Shown here: piece after piece, positions 36,459 through 45,589 of the stretch
Numbering within the stretch: the first letter of the stretch is position 1
How the letters are laid out: every line of letters starts with the position of its first letter
DNA from: a candidate division KSB1 bacterium
GTDB taxonomy: Bacteria > Zhuqueibacterota > Zhuqueibacteria > Residuimicrobiales > Krinioviventaceae
Reading direction: 5' to 3'
Length of the DNA stretch: 64,000 nt
NCBI GenBank assembly: GCA_034521575.1
Contig: JAXHMJ010000001.1
Coordinates: 186,001-250,000 of the forward strand
Made by a program: the position numbers and the translations under genes
Notes under the pieces: generated by a model
Told to the model about the DNA's origin: nothing
Seen by the model: the letters and a program-made list of their open reading frames with translations, nothing else
The model's database searches: none

Positions 36459-37372
36459 TGAAACGTTTTGCGGAAACAAGCAGCGACCTTGTGCGTTCCA
36501 ATCTGGCATGGCGGGGCCGAACTCTGCTGTTGTTATTGCCTTCGCTGCTTATTGTTGTGGGATTGTTCGGAGGCGGCCTGATTCTCGGACTGATGCAGGC
36601 GGCCGGGTATTTTCCCGGTTCCGGCGCCGAATCGTTTACGCTGGAACACTTTAAAAATGTATTCATTCATCCTGATTTTTTCAGCAGTCTGTTGCTCACT
36701 TTTTATGTTTCCGCAACCTCTACGCTGCTGGCCGTCGTGTTCAGTCTGATCTCGGCTTTGCTGGTCATGTCCATGCTCAGGCGCTTCAACTGGCTGCACC
36801 TCGTCATGCAGATTCCCTTGGTGGTTCCGCACCTGCTGATCGCAACGGCGATCCTGTTTCTGTTATCGCCCACCGGCTTTTTGTCGCGCCTTGCTCATGC
36901 GCTGCAGTTGATCGAATCGCCGGCCGGGTTTCCCGTCCTGATTCATGATCCCTGGCTTTTAGGTGTCATACTGGTTTATGTGTGGAAAGAAATCCCGTTT
37001 TTAACGCTGATGCTGCTGTCGGTTTTACTTAATCTGGATACCCGGCTTTTGCAGGTGGGAAAAACACTCAAAGCGAACCGCTGGCAGCGCTTCCGTTTTA
37101 TTATTTTTCCGTCTATTTTCCCCAGCCTTTCCGCCGGGACGCTGATCGTGTTTGCCTACAGCTTTGGCGCCTTTGAAGTGCCGTATCTTTTGGGTCAAAC
37201 CTATCCGATGACGCTGCCGGTGTGGGCGTACCGGCAGTATTCCGATATTGATCTGATGTCCCGGCCCGAAGGCATTGCTGCCGGTCTTGTCATTGCGCTG
37301 GTGATTCTGCTGTTTGTGTTTATCGCTTATGCTTTGGTGAAAAAATCCGCTTCCGGGAGGTTGCCGATATGA
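36458..37372 (+). CDS. ABC transporter permease, first subunit (YnjC-like N-terminal half)
   Basis: A 304-residue inner-membrane permease with about six helices. The EAA-type loop RLLQVGKTLKANRWQRFRFI marks the binding-protein-dependent transport permease family. The ATG shares its first base with the last base of the binding-protein stop codon (TAATG). In E. coli YnjC the two permease halves are fused; here they are two genes, this one and 37369-38163. Confidence 0.85.
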   Translation: MKRFAETSSDLVRSNLAWRGRTLLLLLPSLLIVVGLFGGGLILGLMQAAGYFPGSGAESFTLEHFKNVFIHPDFFSSLLLTFYVSATSTLLAVVFSLISALLVMSMLRRFNWLHLVMQIPLVVPHLLIATAILFLLSPTGFLSRLAHALQLIESPAGFPVLIHDPWLLGVILVYVWKEIPFLTLMLLSVLLNLDTRLLQVGKTLKANRWQRFRFIIFPSIFPSLSAGTLIVFAYSFGAFEVPYLLGQTYPMTLPVWAYRQYSDIDLMSRPEGIAAGLVIALVILLFVFIAYALVKKSASGRLPI

Positions 37373-38163
37373 GACGCTTTTTATCCGGATCTTTTATTCT
37401 GGTTCTGACTGCCGGTATTTTGCTGCCGTTTCTGCCACTGCTGATCTGGGCGTTCAGTCGACAATGGCTGTTTCCGGATCTGTTGCCCGAAACCTGGGGG
37501 CTGCGCGCCTGGAACTATGTTTTCGGCGTGGCCGGGCCACAGGTTACCTCGGCTCTTGTAACCAGTGTAAGTGTGTCGTCACTGGCTGCGCTGTTTTCTG
37601 TTGCCCTTGCGCTTCCCGCAGCGCGCGTGCTAACTTTTTCCGGCAGAAAACGGGGACTGTTTCTGCAGTTTCTCTTTGTACTCCCGATCCTGACGCCGCC
37701 GCTGTCGGTGTCCATGGGACTGCATCTCTGGTTTTTGAAATTGGGCCTGACGGGTTCACTGCCCGGTGTGCTGCTGGTGCATCTGACGCTCTGCGTACCC
37801 TATGCTGTTTTTGTTTTGTCCGGCGTGTTTTCGAATTACAATCCATTGATCGAAGCGCAGGCGCGTTCGCTCGGCGCTTCGAAATGGTTTGTCTTTTCGC
37901 GAGTTACGCTGCCGCTCATTCTACCCGGAATTATCGTGGCGGCCTTGTTTGCTTTTCTGCTATCCTGGAGTCAGTATCTGAATACTTTGATTATCGGCGG
38001 CAGCAAAGTGATGACACTGCCTGTCCTGCTGTTTTCCCTGCTGAGAAGCGGGGACCGTCCGGTAGCCGCAGCTGTCAGTCTGGTGATTGTACTGCCGGCC
38101 TTTGCGGCGCTGCTGATCAGCGCCCGCACACTGGGACGTCGTGCCTGGATAGGAGGGTGGTGA
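37369..38163 (+). CDS. ABC transporter permease, second subunit
   Basis: A 264-residue permease with about six membrane helices and the loop EAQARSLGASKWFVFSRVTL, with LPLILPGIIV behind it (EAA motif). It starts within ATGA overlapping the previous permease stop and ends by TGATG overlap with the ATPase start. It pairs with the first permease to form the membrane channel. Confidence 0.87.
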   Translation: MRRFLSGSFILVLTAGILLPFLPLLIWAFSRQWLFPDLLPETWGLRAWNYVFGVAGPQVTSALVTSVSVSSLAALFSVALALPAARVLTFSGRKRGLFLQFLFVLPILTPPLSVSMGLHLWFLKLGLTGSLPGVLLVHLTLCVPYAVFVLSGVFSNYNPLIEAQARSLGASKWFVFSRVTLPLILPGIIVAALFAFLLSWSQYLNTLIIGGSKVMTLPVLLFSLLRSGDRPVAAAVSLVIVLPAFAALLISARTLGRRAWIGGW

Positions 38164-39197
38164 TGGGCAAGCTGCAGCTTTCCGATTTGGTGGTGTCTTA
38201 TGGCAGTAAAGAAATTGTCAGCGGGTTATCCCTGACTGTGCAATCCGGTGAGATGGTATCCATTCTCGGGCCCAGCGGTGTGGGGAAGACCAGTATTCTC
38301 AAGGCGGTTGCCGGATTGTTAAAACCGGCTGCTGGAGATATTGTTTTGAATGACGAATTGATCACGCATACGCCGGCGGAAAAACGCGATACGGTATTGA
38401 TATTTCAACAGCCACTGCTGTTCCCGCATATGACAGTTGGGCAGAATGTGGGATTTGGACTGCGCACGCGCGGTCGCATGCAGGCGGCGGATTATGAGAA
38501 AATTCATGAATTTTTATCATATGTGCAGCTGAATGCATTTGAAAACCGGAAACCGGAAGCGCTCTCCGGTGGGCAGCAGCAGCGGGTGGCTTTGGCGCGC
38601 GCCCTGATCACTGAACCGGCGCTGCTGCTACTGGATGAACCCCTGAGCAGCCTGGATTCGACGCTGCGGCGCGAGATGCGGGAATTGATCCGGACGCTGC
38701 AGCGCACGCTGGGCACCACCATGCTGTTTGTCACGCACGATCAGTCCGAAGCGCTGACCCTGTCAGACCGGGTAGCGCTGCTGCTCAACGGGACGATCCG
38801 GCAATTCGGCTCGCCTCAGGATCTGGTCTATCGGCCCCTGGATTTTGATGTGGCCGAATTTTTTGGAAATAACAACCGCATTGCCGGACGTGTGGAAAAT
38901 GGAATGTTTTCCAGCCGGTTCGGCTGCTTTAAGCTGCCCGCTGCTCTGCAGTATCGAAATCATGTGACGGCCACCATTCGTCCCGAACATATACGCTTGT
39001 CACAGCGGGGCAATGGGGTAGAGACTGCGGTGGAGGAGGTGCAGTTTGAAGGCAGTTATACACGTGTCAAACTCAAAGCTGCAGAAACTTGTCTGATCTG
39101 GCAGACCCACAGTACGGAATTGGCCGCCGGTCAGTCCATTTATATCGAGTGTCCGCCGGAGCACATTTGGTTTCCGACACAACAACAAGGAGAATGA
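38163..39197 (+). CDS. ABC transporter ATP-binding protein (spermidine/thiamine-type)
   Basis: A 344-residue ATPase. Walker A: LGPSGVGKTSIL (near residue 38). Q-loop: LIFQQPLLFPHMTV. Signature: ALSGGQQQRVALARALI. Walker B and D-loop: LLLLDEPLSSLDSTLR. H-loop: MLFVTHDQSEALTLSDR. A C-terminal TOBE/OB-like domain (240-344) with VTATIRPEHIRLS follows. It powers the two permeases upstream. The start is the ATG at 38163, which shares bases with the upstream permease stop; much earlier in-frame starts lie inside that permease gene. Confidence 0.93.
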   Translation: MGKLQLSDLVVSYGSKEIVSGLSLTVQSGEMVSILGPSGVGKTSILKAVAGLLKPAAGDIVLNDELITHTPAEKRDTVLIFQQPLLFPHMTVGQNVGFGLRTRGRMQAADYEKIHEFLSYVQLNAFENRKPEALSGGQQQRVALARALITEPALLLLDEPLSSLDSTLRREMRELIRTLQRTLGTTMLFVTHDQSEALTLSDRVALLLNGTIRQFGSPQDLVYRPLDFDVAEFFGNNNRIAGRVENGMFSSRFGCFKLPAALQYRNHVTATIRPEHIRLSQRGNGVETAVEEVQFEGSYTRVKLKAAETCLIWQTHSTELAAGQSIYIECPPEHIWFPTQQQGE

Positions 39198-39198
39198 T

Positions 39199-40239
39199 AT
39201 GAGCGCAACCGATCCGCTGATCGCAAAAATTACGGATTACCTGTCCACTCCGGACCTGCAGAGCCTGCCGGTCATTGCGGGTAGAACCTTCCGGATCAAA
39301 TTTCTCGCCGGGGGTGAATATAATCTGAATTATAAACTGACATCGACCGATGATGAGGTGAAACTAATTTTCCGCGTCAATATCGGGACGCAAATCGACC
39401 GCAAGGATCAGATTCTGTATGAATACCGCACGCTGCAGCTGTTGCAGTCCAGCGGCGTCACACCGGTACCGTATTGGGTGGATGATTCGCGGCAGTATTT
39501 TCAACAGGGTGTGCTGATGATGCAGTTTCTGCCGGGAGAACCGCTGGACTATACAACTGATCTTAATGCGGCGGCTGAAACACTGGCGCGCCTTCATCAG
39601 GTTAAAGTGCCGGAAGAGCAGAATCATCTGATCCGCGAACAGGCGCCGCTGTCCCTGATCTTTGAGGAATGCGCCGGATTGCTGCAGGTTTATTTTGACT
39701 CGGAGCTGGCTGATCCGGCTATACGTACCTATCTGCAGCACGTGCGCGACTGGGCGGATGAAAACCGGCGGGCCGAGGTCTATTATCAACTGGACTCGTG
39801 GCATTGTATCATCAATACCGAAGTGAATTCAGGAAATTTTATCGTCAACCGCGAAAACGGTACCACACATCTGGTGGATTGGGAAATGCCGCGCTGGGGC
39901 GATCCCTCGCAGGACCTGTCGCATTTTTGTTCACCGCTGACCACCCTGTGGAAAACGACTTTTCGTATGACGTCTGAACAAAAAGATGGATTTATACAAT
40001 ATTACAAATCTGTAATTCAAGATTTGCATCTGCGGGATACGTTGGAAGAGCGCATTGCTCTCAGGGACCCGTTTGCCTATCTGCGCGGGATATCCTGGTC
40101 GGCCATGGGCTGGGTGGCGTATCAGACTGAATATAAAGGACGGCGTAATCCGGATACCTGGAAAACCCTGCAACATTATATGCGACTTGATTTTATCCGC
40201 TCTCTTTTTGATCCGATTCTCAAACGCTCTTTGATTTAA
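39199..40239 (+). CDS. APH-fold phosphotransferase (aminoglycoside/choline/thiamine-kinase-like) with altered catalytic loop
   Basis: A 346-residue kinase-fold protein. N-lobe: FLAGGEYNLNYKL glycine-rich strand near residue 36. MMQFLPGEPL is the hinge and ARLHQVKV the helix typical of APH. The catalytic loop, usually HxDxxxxN, reads NTEVNSGN at 206-213: the general base Asp is Glu, and the His is Asn. The metal-binding motif LVDWEMPRWGDPSQDL (Asp227) is intact. It starts one base after the ATPase stop, so a likely job is phosphorylating the imported compound to trap it; thiamine kinase also has this fold. This is inference. Confidence 0.75.
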   Translation: MSATDPLIAKITDYLSTPDLQSLPVIAGRTFRIKFLAGGEYNLNYKLTSTDDEVKLIFRVNIGTQIDRKDQILYEYRTLQLLQSSGVTPVPYWVDDSRQYFQQGVLMMQFLPGEPLDYTTDLNAAAETLARLHQVKVPEEQNHLIREQAPLSLIFEECAGLLQVYFDSELADPAIRTYLQHVRDWADENRRAEVYYQLDSWHCIINTEVNSGNFIVNRENGTTHLVDWEMPRWGDPSQDLSHFCSPLTTLWKTTFRMTSEQKDGFIQYYKSVIQDLHLRDTLEERIALRDPFAYLRGISWSAMGWVAYQTEYKGRRNPDTWKTLQHYMRLDFIRSLFDPILKRSLI

Positions 40240-40252
40240 CGGGTGAATAACG

Positions 40253-40978
40253 ATGAACTTTACAACACATGACGGTATACAGGTGCCCGCGGTCACTGCT
40301 GAACAGATGCGCGAAATTGACCGGATTGCGGTGCAGGAAACCGGCCCGAATTTGTATCAAATGATGGAACATGCCGGCCGCACTCTGGCGATGCTGGCCA
40401 TAGAACTGCTTGGGACGCGATGGAAGTCTGCATCGGTTCTTGTGCTCACCGGAACCGGCGGAAACGGCGGCGGCGGAATCTGTGCCGCCCGGCATATGAC
40501 GAACCGCAACATGCGGGTGACCCTGTGTCCGATCCGTGTACCGCAAGTGGGGACAGTCCCGGGATATCAGTATGCGATTTATCAGAACACGCCGGGGCGG
40601 GAAATCCGGTTTGATCAATTACAGACAAACCGCTATGATCTGGTTATCGATGCTCTTATCGGATACAGTCTAAAGGGGGCTGCGGCCGGAACGCCACAAA
40701 AAATGATCCAGTGGGCGAATGCATCCGGGACGCCGATTCTGTCTCTGGATGTGCCGTCGGGACTCGATGCGACAACCGGAGAATCACCCGGCGCCTGCAT
40801 TCGGGCGGTATGCACGTTGACCCTGGCGCTGCCTAAATCCGGACTGTTTCAGACGGGAAATCTGGTTCTGGCTGACATTGGCATTCCGTTTAATACCTAT
40901 CGCCGAATTGGACTGGAATACCGATCGCCGTTTGGGGAGCATTTTTATACCCGGATTTATGCGCGAGACGGTGCGTGA
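40253..40978 (+). CDS. YjeF N-terminal domain protein (NAD(P)HX epimerase-like), divergent
   Basis: A 241-residue Rossmann-fold protein of the YjeF_N/NnrE family. MMEHAGRTLA (near residue 37) matches the conserved MENAG stretch and DVPSGLDATTGES the C-terminal motif. However, the nucleotide-binding motif G-x-G-N-N-G-G-D-G is GTGGNGGGG at 67-75, losing the Asp. NnrE repairs hydrated NAD(P)H, but this variant may do something else. No NnrD kinase half is fused. It follows the kinase gene by 13 bases and ends the operon. Confidence 0.72.
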   Translation: MNFTTHDGIQVPAVTAEQMREIDRIAVQETGPNLYQMMEHAGRTLAMLAIELLGTRWKSASVLVLTGTGGNGGGGICAARHMTNRNMRVTLCPIRVPQVGTVPGYQYAIYQNTPGREIRFDQLQTNRYDLVIDALIGYSLKGAAAGTPQKMIQWANASGTPILSLDVPSGLDATTGESPGACIRAVCTLTLALPKSGLFQTGNLVLADIGIPFNTYRRIGLEYRSPFGEHFYTRIYARDGA

Positions 40979-41184
40979 AAACCGTGGCCTGGAATAAAAA
41001 GCTTATTACCTTATTTTGGATGTGCGGGTTTGTTTAGATCTGCGATTTTTCGGGTATTGAGAGATTTTGTCGGGTGATTTTTGAATATGCGGGCAATTTG
41101 TCCGGACGAATGCGTTCATCAAATAAGCTAATAAGCTTGTTTTTTCTTTCTGCAAAGCTACCAAGGTAGGGCGGCCAAGAATAA

Positions 41185-41385
41185 GGTGAAAATCTGCGGT
41201 TCTTGATATCGAACCCTGTAGGAATTTCACCTGGGATACACGGGTCTGCTGCAATGTTTTGCTGGGACGGTCGATTTTGTTCCAAGTTACGGGCGTCATA
41301 TGGCGTCCCCAGAGGGACGCCGGTTTTGTGTGCTGTTTGCAGCTATAGATATACCGTCCCGCCGGGACGGGAATGGGGCTGTATG
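41185..41385 (+). repeat. Intergenic repeat R4, copy 3
   Basis: Shares GGCGTCATATGGCGTCCCCA and the CCGTCCCGCCGGGACGG hairpin with the copies at 16415 and 23632. A remnant of R5 (GAACCGCAATG and CACGGATGA) follows at about 41409-41452. No gene lies in 40979-41506. Confidence 0.72.
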
Positions 41386-41465
41386 TGATGTGATTGTCTT
41401 TTAAAGACATATATCGTTCCCTTTGCGAACCGCAATGTCACACGGATGACCGTGGGAGTTAAGCA

Positions 41466-41497
41466 GGGGATCCGGTTGCCGCAAATACCGGATCCCT
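41466..41497 (-). terminator. Hairpin downstream of minus-strand gene
   Basis: GGGATCCGGT and ACCGGATCCC form a 10-bp stem around an 11-base loop (TGCCGCAAAT region), located just past the minus-strand stop at 41507. On the minus strand it is followed only by CTGCTT, so termination strength is uncertain. Confidence 0.55.
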
Positions 41498-41506
41498 TTG
41501 CGTTTT

Positions 41507-42076
41507 TCACTTTACATGCAGCATTTTCCGCACCGCGGTAAACTCACCGGCCTGAACTCTGCAGAAATACACGCCGCTTTCCAGGCTCTGCGAACCGGCA
41601 TTCCAGTTTACCGTGTATACGCCCGGAGTTTTCTGTTCATTCACCAGTTGGGTGACCACCTGACCGAGCGTGTTGTAAATAATCAACTGAACCTGCACCG
41701 GTTCGATCACGCTGTACTGAATCCGGGTTTGCGAATTAAAAGGATTCGGATAATTCTGGCTGATGCTGTATTCGGTTGGCACTGTATTATAAGAAAGCTC
41801 ATCTTTATCCTGTACTGTCGGTTGTCAAATCAGGGAACAGGTTCCGCGGAATCCGGCTGTCATGTTAAAAGACGGCCCATGCATTTGCAGAGATGCCGCC
41901 GGTAGTCCCAGAGTATGGCTGCTACGGAAGCTAACGGATTGGTTGGCGAGTCCGCCGCTGTTGAGGGACGCTGATTGGATACAATAGGTTGGACTGCTCA
42001 TGCCTGCAAGCGCCTGTTGAGCGCAGAGCAGATAAAATGCAATGTAAAGATATTGTAATTGCTTTTTCATGATCAA
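41507..42076 (-). CDS. Small secreted protein with FlgD-like sorting domain, in-frame TGA
   Basis: Reads from MIMKKQLQYLYIAFYLLCAQ (signal peptide) through a short SPTYCIQSASLNSGG region to a TGA at 41825-41827 after 83 codons. The same frame continues after the TGA with PTVQDKDELSYNTVPTEYSI and YPNPFNSQTRIQYSV, a complete FlgD-like sorting module, to the real end at 41507. The continuity shows one protein of about 190 residues broken by a single stop codon, either a mutation or a read error. Function unknown; probably a surface-associated protein. Confidence 0.6.
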
Positions 42077-42090
42077 TGCTCCCGGATATT

Positions 42091-43690
42091 TTATTCTTTT
42101 TTAATGGTGATATCGCAGCCCTTCAAAGTCAGGGGTTTTGATAATTCCAGAGGTCCGGATGAAAAGGTGTTGACCGATCCTGCCTTGAAGATCAGAGTTT
42201 CACCATGGTCCGCTTTATCAACCGCGGTTTCGAGGGTCTTTATAAGGCAAATTGGGTGATCCCGTTCCTCCGGCAGCCCCGCCGACAAATCCGATTGTTT
42301 CTTCCGGGGCCAGTTTTATAATGGATACCTGACCATCATTGAATTCTTTATTTTCATAGTCGATATTATCAAATGTGTACCAGTCATTGCCCTCGCCGCC
42401 GTGACCGAAATTCATCAGAAACTGATCGCTGTCTTTGTGATAGCCGTAAACTACCCAGGCATGTCCTCTTCCATCAGGACGATCTCCGGTTAAAATGAGC
42501 GGGCGCATCCACTGAATTTCTTCACGCAGGGTGGCGGCATCTACATTGAGATCGCGGGTGGCGTTGGAATGATAATAAAAGTGATCGACCATAGCATTGC
42601 GGTTTTTGTAAGGGGCAGTTCCGGAACCAAAAACACCAAAGTTCGTGCCCGCCGCTACCGCAGCGTGGTAACTGATTTTGGCCATGTGGTTTCCGCTCTG
42701 ATCAGTCCACATGTCCGTCATTTTGTCCCAGTCATACGACTCCCCCAGGGTCACCTCACGATATTTACTGCCTTTGGTTAATTGTCTCCAGCATTTTGTA
42801 AGTGCGGATTGGTAGTCACTGTCGCTGTTGATCGCCTGTGCTTTTTCATACAAACTTTTATCCCAATAGCCCTGCATGGACAGGGTGCCGTTGCTCCAGT
42901 TTAGACGGATGATCCCATCAACAATCCAGGGATAGCTGGAGGGAATTCCCGGGTCGATTGCACAATCTGCGGTTACCCAATTAAACCCTTTTCTAATTTT
43001 GTAATTGATACTGGGGGTGCCGGTACCCGATTCCGGCCACTGCCAATAGTACATGAGCATGGCCGTGGCTGTACCGTGGCATCCCACAACTGTACGTTCA
43101 CCGGTGCCGTCTTCGAGCTCGGGACAATATTTATTGAACGTCACAGAAATAGGTTCCGGATAACCCTGGTCCCAGGTGTAGGCCAACGGGAGTTCTACTT
43201 TAGCCGGAGTGGATTCAGTGGTATTTTGTTTTCTCAAACTCTTTATCGGCGCCTGTCCGGCGATCAGGGAATTCCATTCGCGATTGCGTTCGAGTATCAA
43301 TGACTGTATGTCTGTGATATTTGATTGTCGGACATATTGTGTTTTTTGCTGAATGTTCCACAGGATGGTTTGATAAGCAGGATTGTCAGGATCAAAGGTA
43401 TCGCCGGTGTTGTACAGGTATACCGGCAGCAGATCCTTGTCCGCGCCGCACAAACAGAACCCGCCGCCTGCAAGATGCGCGATAAAAGCGACTGTGTCAC
43501 CGTCTGCGGTGTAGGGTTCGAGTCTGTCAATCCGTCCATCCGGTTTGGGCGCTGCGGTGACATGACGAACCCAGGTTTCAACCGCGGACTGTACTTGAAA
43601 AGCGTTCACTCGTTCGCCGGCACTCACAATGGTACACAAAACAAGCAGGAGGGCCGGGATCAATTGATTGCGTTTTGGCTTTCGTTTCAT
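42091..43690 (-). CDS. Secreted C10 (streptopain-like) protease, frame-shifted
   Basis: About 530 residues. Signal peptide near the N-terminus (LIPALLLVLCTIVSAGERVN), a propeptide domain, and the C10 catalytic residues Cys204 (TVVGCHGTATAMLMYYWQWP) and His410 (GRGHAWVVYGYHKD) in the expected order. After GGAAGGTGSPNLPYK the frame is lost near 42250, and the +1 frame gives TLETAVDKADHGETLIFKAG, FSSGPLELSKPLTLK and the end at 42091. The first frame alone would end at 42218 with an aberrant tail. Unlike the C10 protein at 19009, no sorting module is visible. Likely a secreted cysteine protease; it is followed by the small sorted protein. Confidence 0.8.
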
Positions 43691-43703
43691 AGCATGATCC
43701 TCC

Positions 43704-44794
43704 TTATTGCAGTGATACCAGCACCAGCACCAGACCCTGACCGCTGTCCAGTCCGGACATCGCCTTGCCGATAATGGCGCCGCGCGCTTTGTTTGTGTGT
43801 TTGACTTTCATGGCATGTCCAGGTGTATCCGACGTGGTGAGCAGATCTCCGGGCTGAATCGGCCCGTTTCCCGCATCGCACATGGCATAGACGCGTCCCG
43901 TAAGCGCGACATGGTGCGATCCCTCAAACATACCGTCCTGAGTCAGGGTGAGACCGGGTTTGACACCTCCGGCGCCGCTGATGATACCGGCGACACAGCG
44001 GTCATAAGCTGTTTCAGAAACTTTGAGTTTCCCGGGATTGTCGCTGTCGATGGTTACCACCATACCGGGTTCAACCTCATCCGTTTGTTCAAACTCGAAC
44101 GGTTCGGCGATATCGCTGCCGCCCTGCAGTGTGATCACACCTTTGACAAACAGACCCTCGGCCGGCGGAGTAACATTGCCGCTGCCGATGGCGACCCCTT
44201 CATTGGCGTCGGCGCGCAAACTGGTGGAACCGTCGTAATTTCTGACTCGCAGGGGTGAATCCTGATTGATGGTGATGTAATCGTGGTAATTATCAGAGTC
44301 ATCAACCTCTGCTATAAAGAAATTGCTGCCGCCGGCGATATTCCATTCAGCGGCGCTGCCGGATTCGAGGCGCAGGTCCGCATTGCCGCCGCCCCGGATA
44401 TGTAGCTCTGCATCCGGTGTCTCGGTTCCCATACCGACGTAACCGCCGTCTTTGATGATAAACTTTGCATCCGAACCGTTTTTGATCTTGAATCCTTCAT
44501 ATTTGCCGTAATCGCCGAGCGTCCAGGATTCCTCATCCTCAATCTCGAATTGAATTTTGGGATTCAAGGCCTTTATATGCAAAGTGCCGGTGGGCTCATT
44601 CGTCCCGATTCCCAGATAACCGGATTCGGAAACCGTGACATTATCGTTCAGGGTGAGTGGATAATAGGTACGCGATCCCTCCAGGAGCACAGAACCATCC
44701 ATGGCGCTGATATAACCGCGGTTTGCATTTGTGTTAAATCCCAGGCGCAGCTGATTGTCCGGATGTTCTGTGCCTGATACCAGCAGTATATACT
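43704..44794 (-). CDS. Tail-fibre/adhesin-like repeat protein, apparently lacking its N-terminus
   Basis: The frame is open from about 44794 but the first ATG is at 44702, leaving 332 residues from there. It has repeats of the form GYLGIGTNEPTGTLHI and GYVGMGTETPDAELHIRG (near 28 and 88 of that part), typical of phage-tail-fibre or intramolecular-chaperone-type beta repeats, and a C-terminal domain with VALTGRVYAMCDAGNGPI and LLTTSDTPGHAMKVK, as in peptidase-G2/IMC-like ends. The upstream part QLRLGFNTNANRGYISAM belongs to the same fold but has no start codon before a TAG near 44794, inside a 22-bp perfect palindrome. The gene is probably truncated there. Confidence 0.6.
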
Positions 44795-44806
44795 ATAGTA
44801 TATACT
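44785..44806. repeat. Perfect 22-bp palindrome
   Basis: AGTATATACTA followed by its exact reverse complement (TAGTATATACT). It lies at the truncated 5' end of the fibre-like gene, between it and the 44841-45224 gene. It could be a recombination junction, an operator or the end of a lost element. Confidence 0.7.
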
Positions 44807-44840
44807 GTTCTTGCTCGAGTCCGGGGGATTGCTATTGTTA

Positions 44841-45224
44841 TCATGATCCGGGTGCTGTTGCATGAAATTTTAGATAAAGGCGCTGCAGGCTGTCCGGCAG
44901 GTGTGGCCAGTATCTTTTACAAATTTTCGCGGGACAGTCGAAAAACAGATTTTCGACATAACTCACATCAATACAATCCCGCACCGGATCGCTGGCGTCT
45001 TGATAAATGCCGGCTATGTCCTGGAACAAGGCCCTGATTTTGTCTGATTGGCCCGCACACATGAGCTGGTTGGTCACATCGGCCAGCGCTTCGACCCAGA
45101 GAAATCCGGCATTGTCCTCTGGAAAGCCTCTGTCATGCATCAGTGCATCGGTTTGCTGTGCTTCCTGCGGGTGACCGGTGCGCAGAGTGCGGATAAAACG
45201 CGATATTTCGGGGTCATTTTGCAT
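44841..45224 (-). CDS. Small uncharacterised cytoplasmic protein
   Basis: A 127-residue acidic protein with no signal peptide, containing VENLFFDCPAKICKRYWPHL and PDSLQRLYLKFHA near its end. The C-terminal W-P-x-L-P-x-x-L-x-x-x-Y-x pattern recalls small DUF-type proteins found next to toxins or immunity genes, but I cannot name the family. The stretch 45225-45589 upstream contains no gene I recognise. The reading frame is codon-like and begins with ATG 45224. Confidence 0.55.
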   Translation of the reverse strand: MQNDPEISRFIRTLRTGHPQEAQQTDALMHDRGFPEDNAGFLWVEALADVTNQLMCAGQSDKIRALFQDIAGIYQDASDPVRDCIDVSYVENLFFDCPAKICKRYWPHLPDSLQRLYLKFHATAPGS

Positions 45225-45589
45225 GTAGAATTTTCGTCATTCTGCTGCAAAAAATCAAGTGGTTTTGTTTTGAAATAGCATTTCAGTTCAGTTTTTGACC
45301 GGTTTTCATCATTTTTAAGCTTGATTGAGAATGAAAAATAATGTAAGTTAAGTGAATTCCTGATCACACCGGAAACGGTTTTATGGACTTTTATAAAAGC
45401 TCAACCCTTTTCGCTCCTTCACCCGGTCTGCATGTTGTCCGCGCATTGTCAAGTCTTTTCTGCCAGGTTCCTGGTGGCGGCAGTCAATGTGCCGGATAAA
45501 TTCATAACCAGGCTGCACTGTTTATCAAACCGTTTTGAACCATGTCAGAATTTATTATACAGGAACGACGACAAAACAGAGAGGTGATT

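Noticed and set aside
41825-41827. TGA as selenocysteine codon
   Set aside because: No SECIS-like hairpin directly follows, there is no selenoprotein homology, and the other TGA codons in the window behave as stops.
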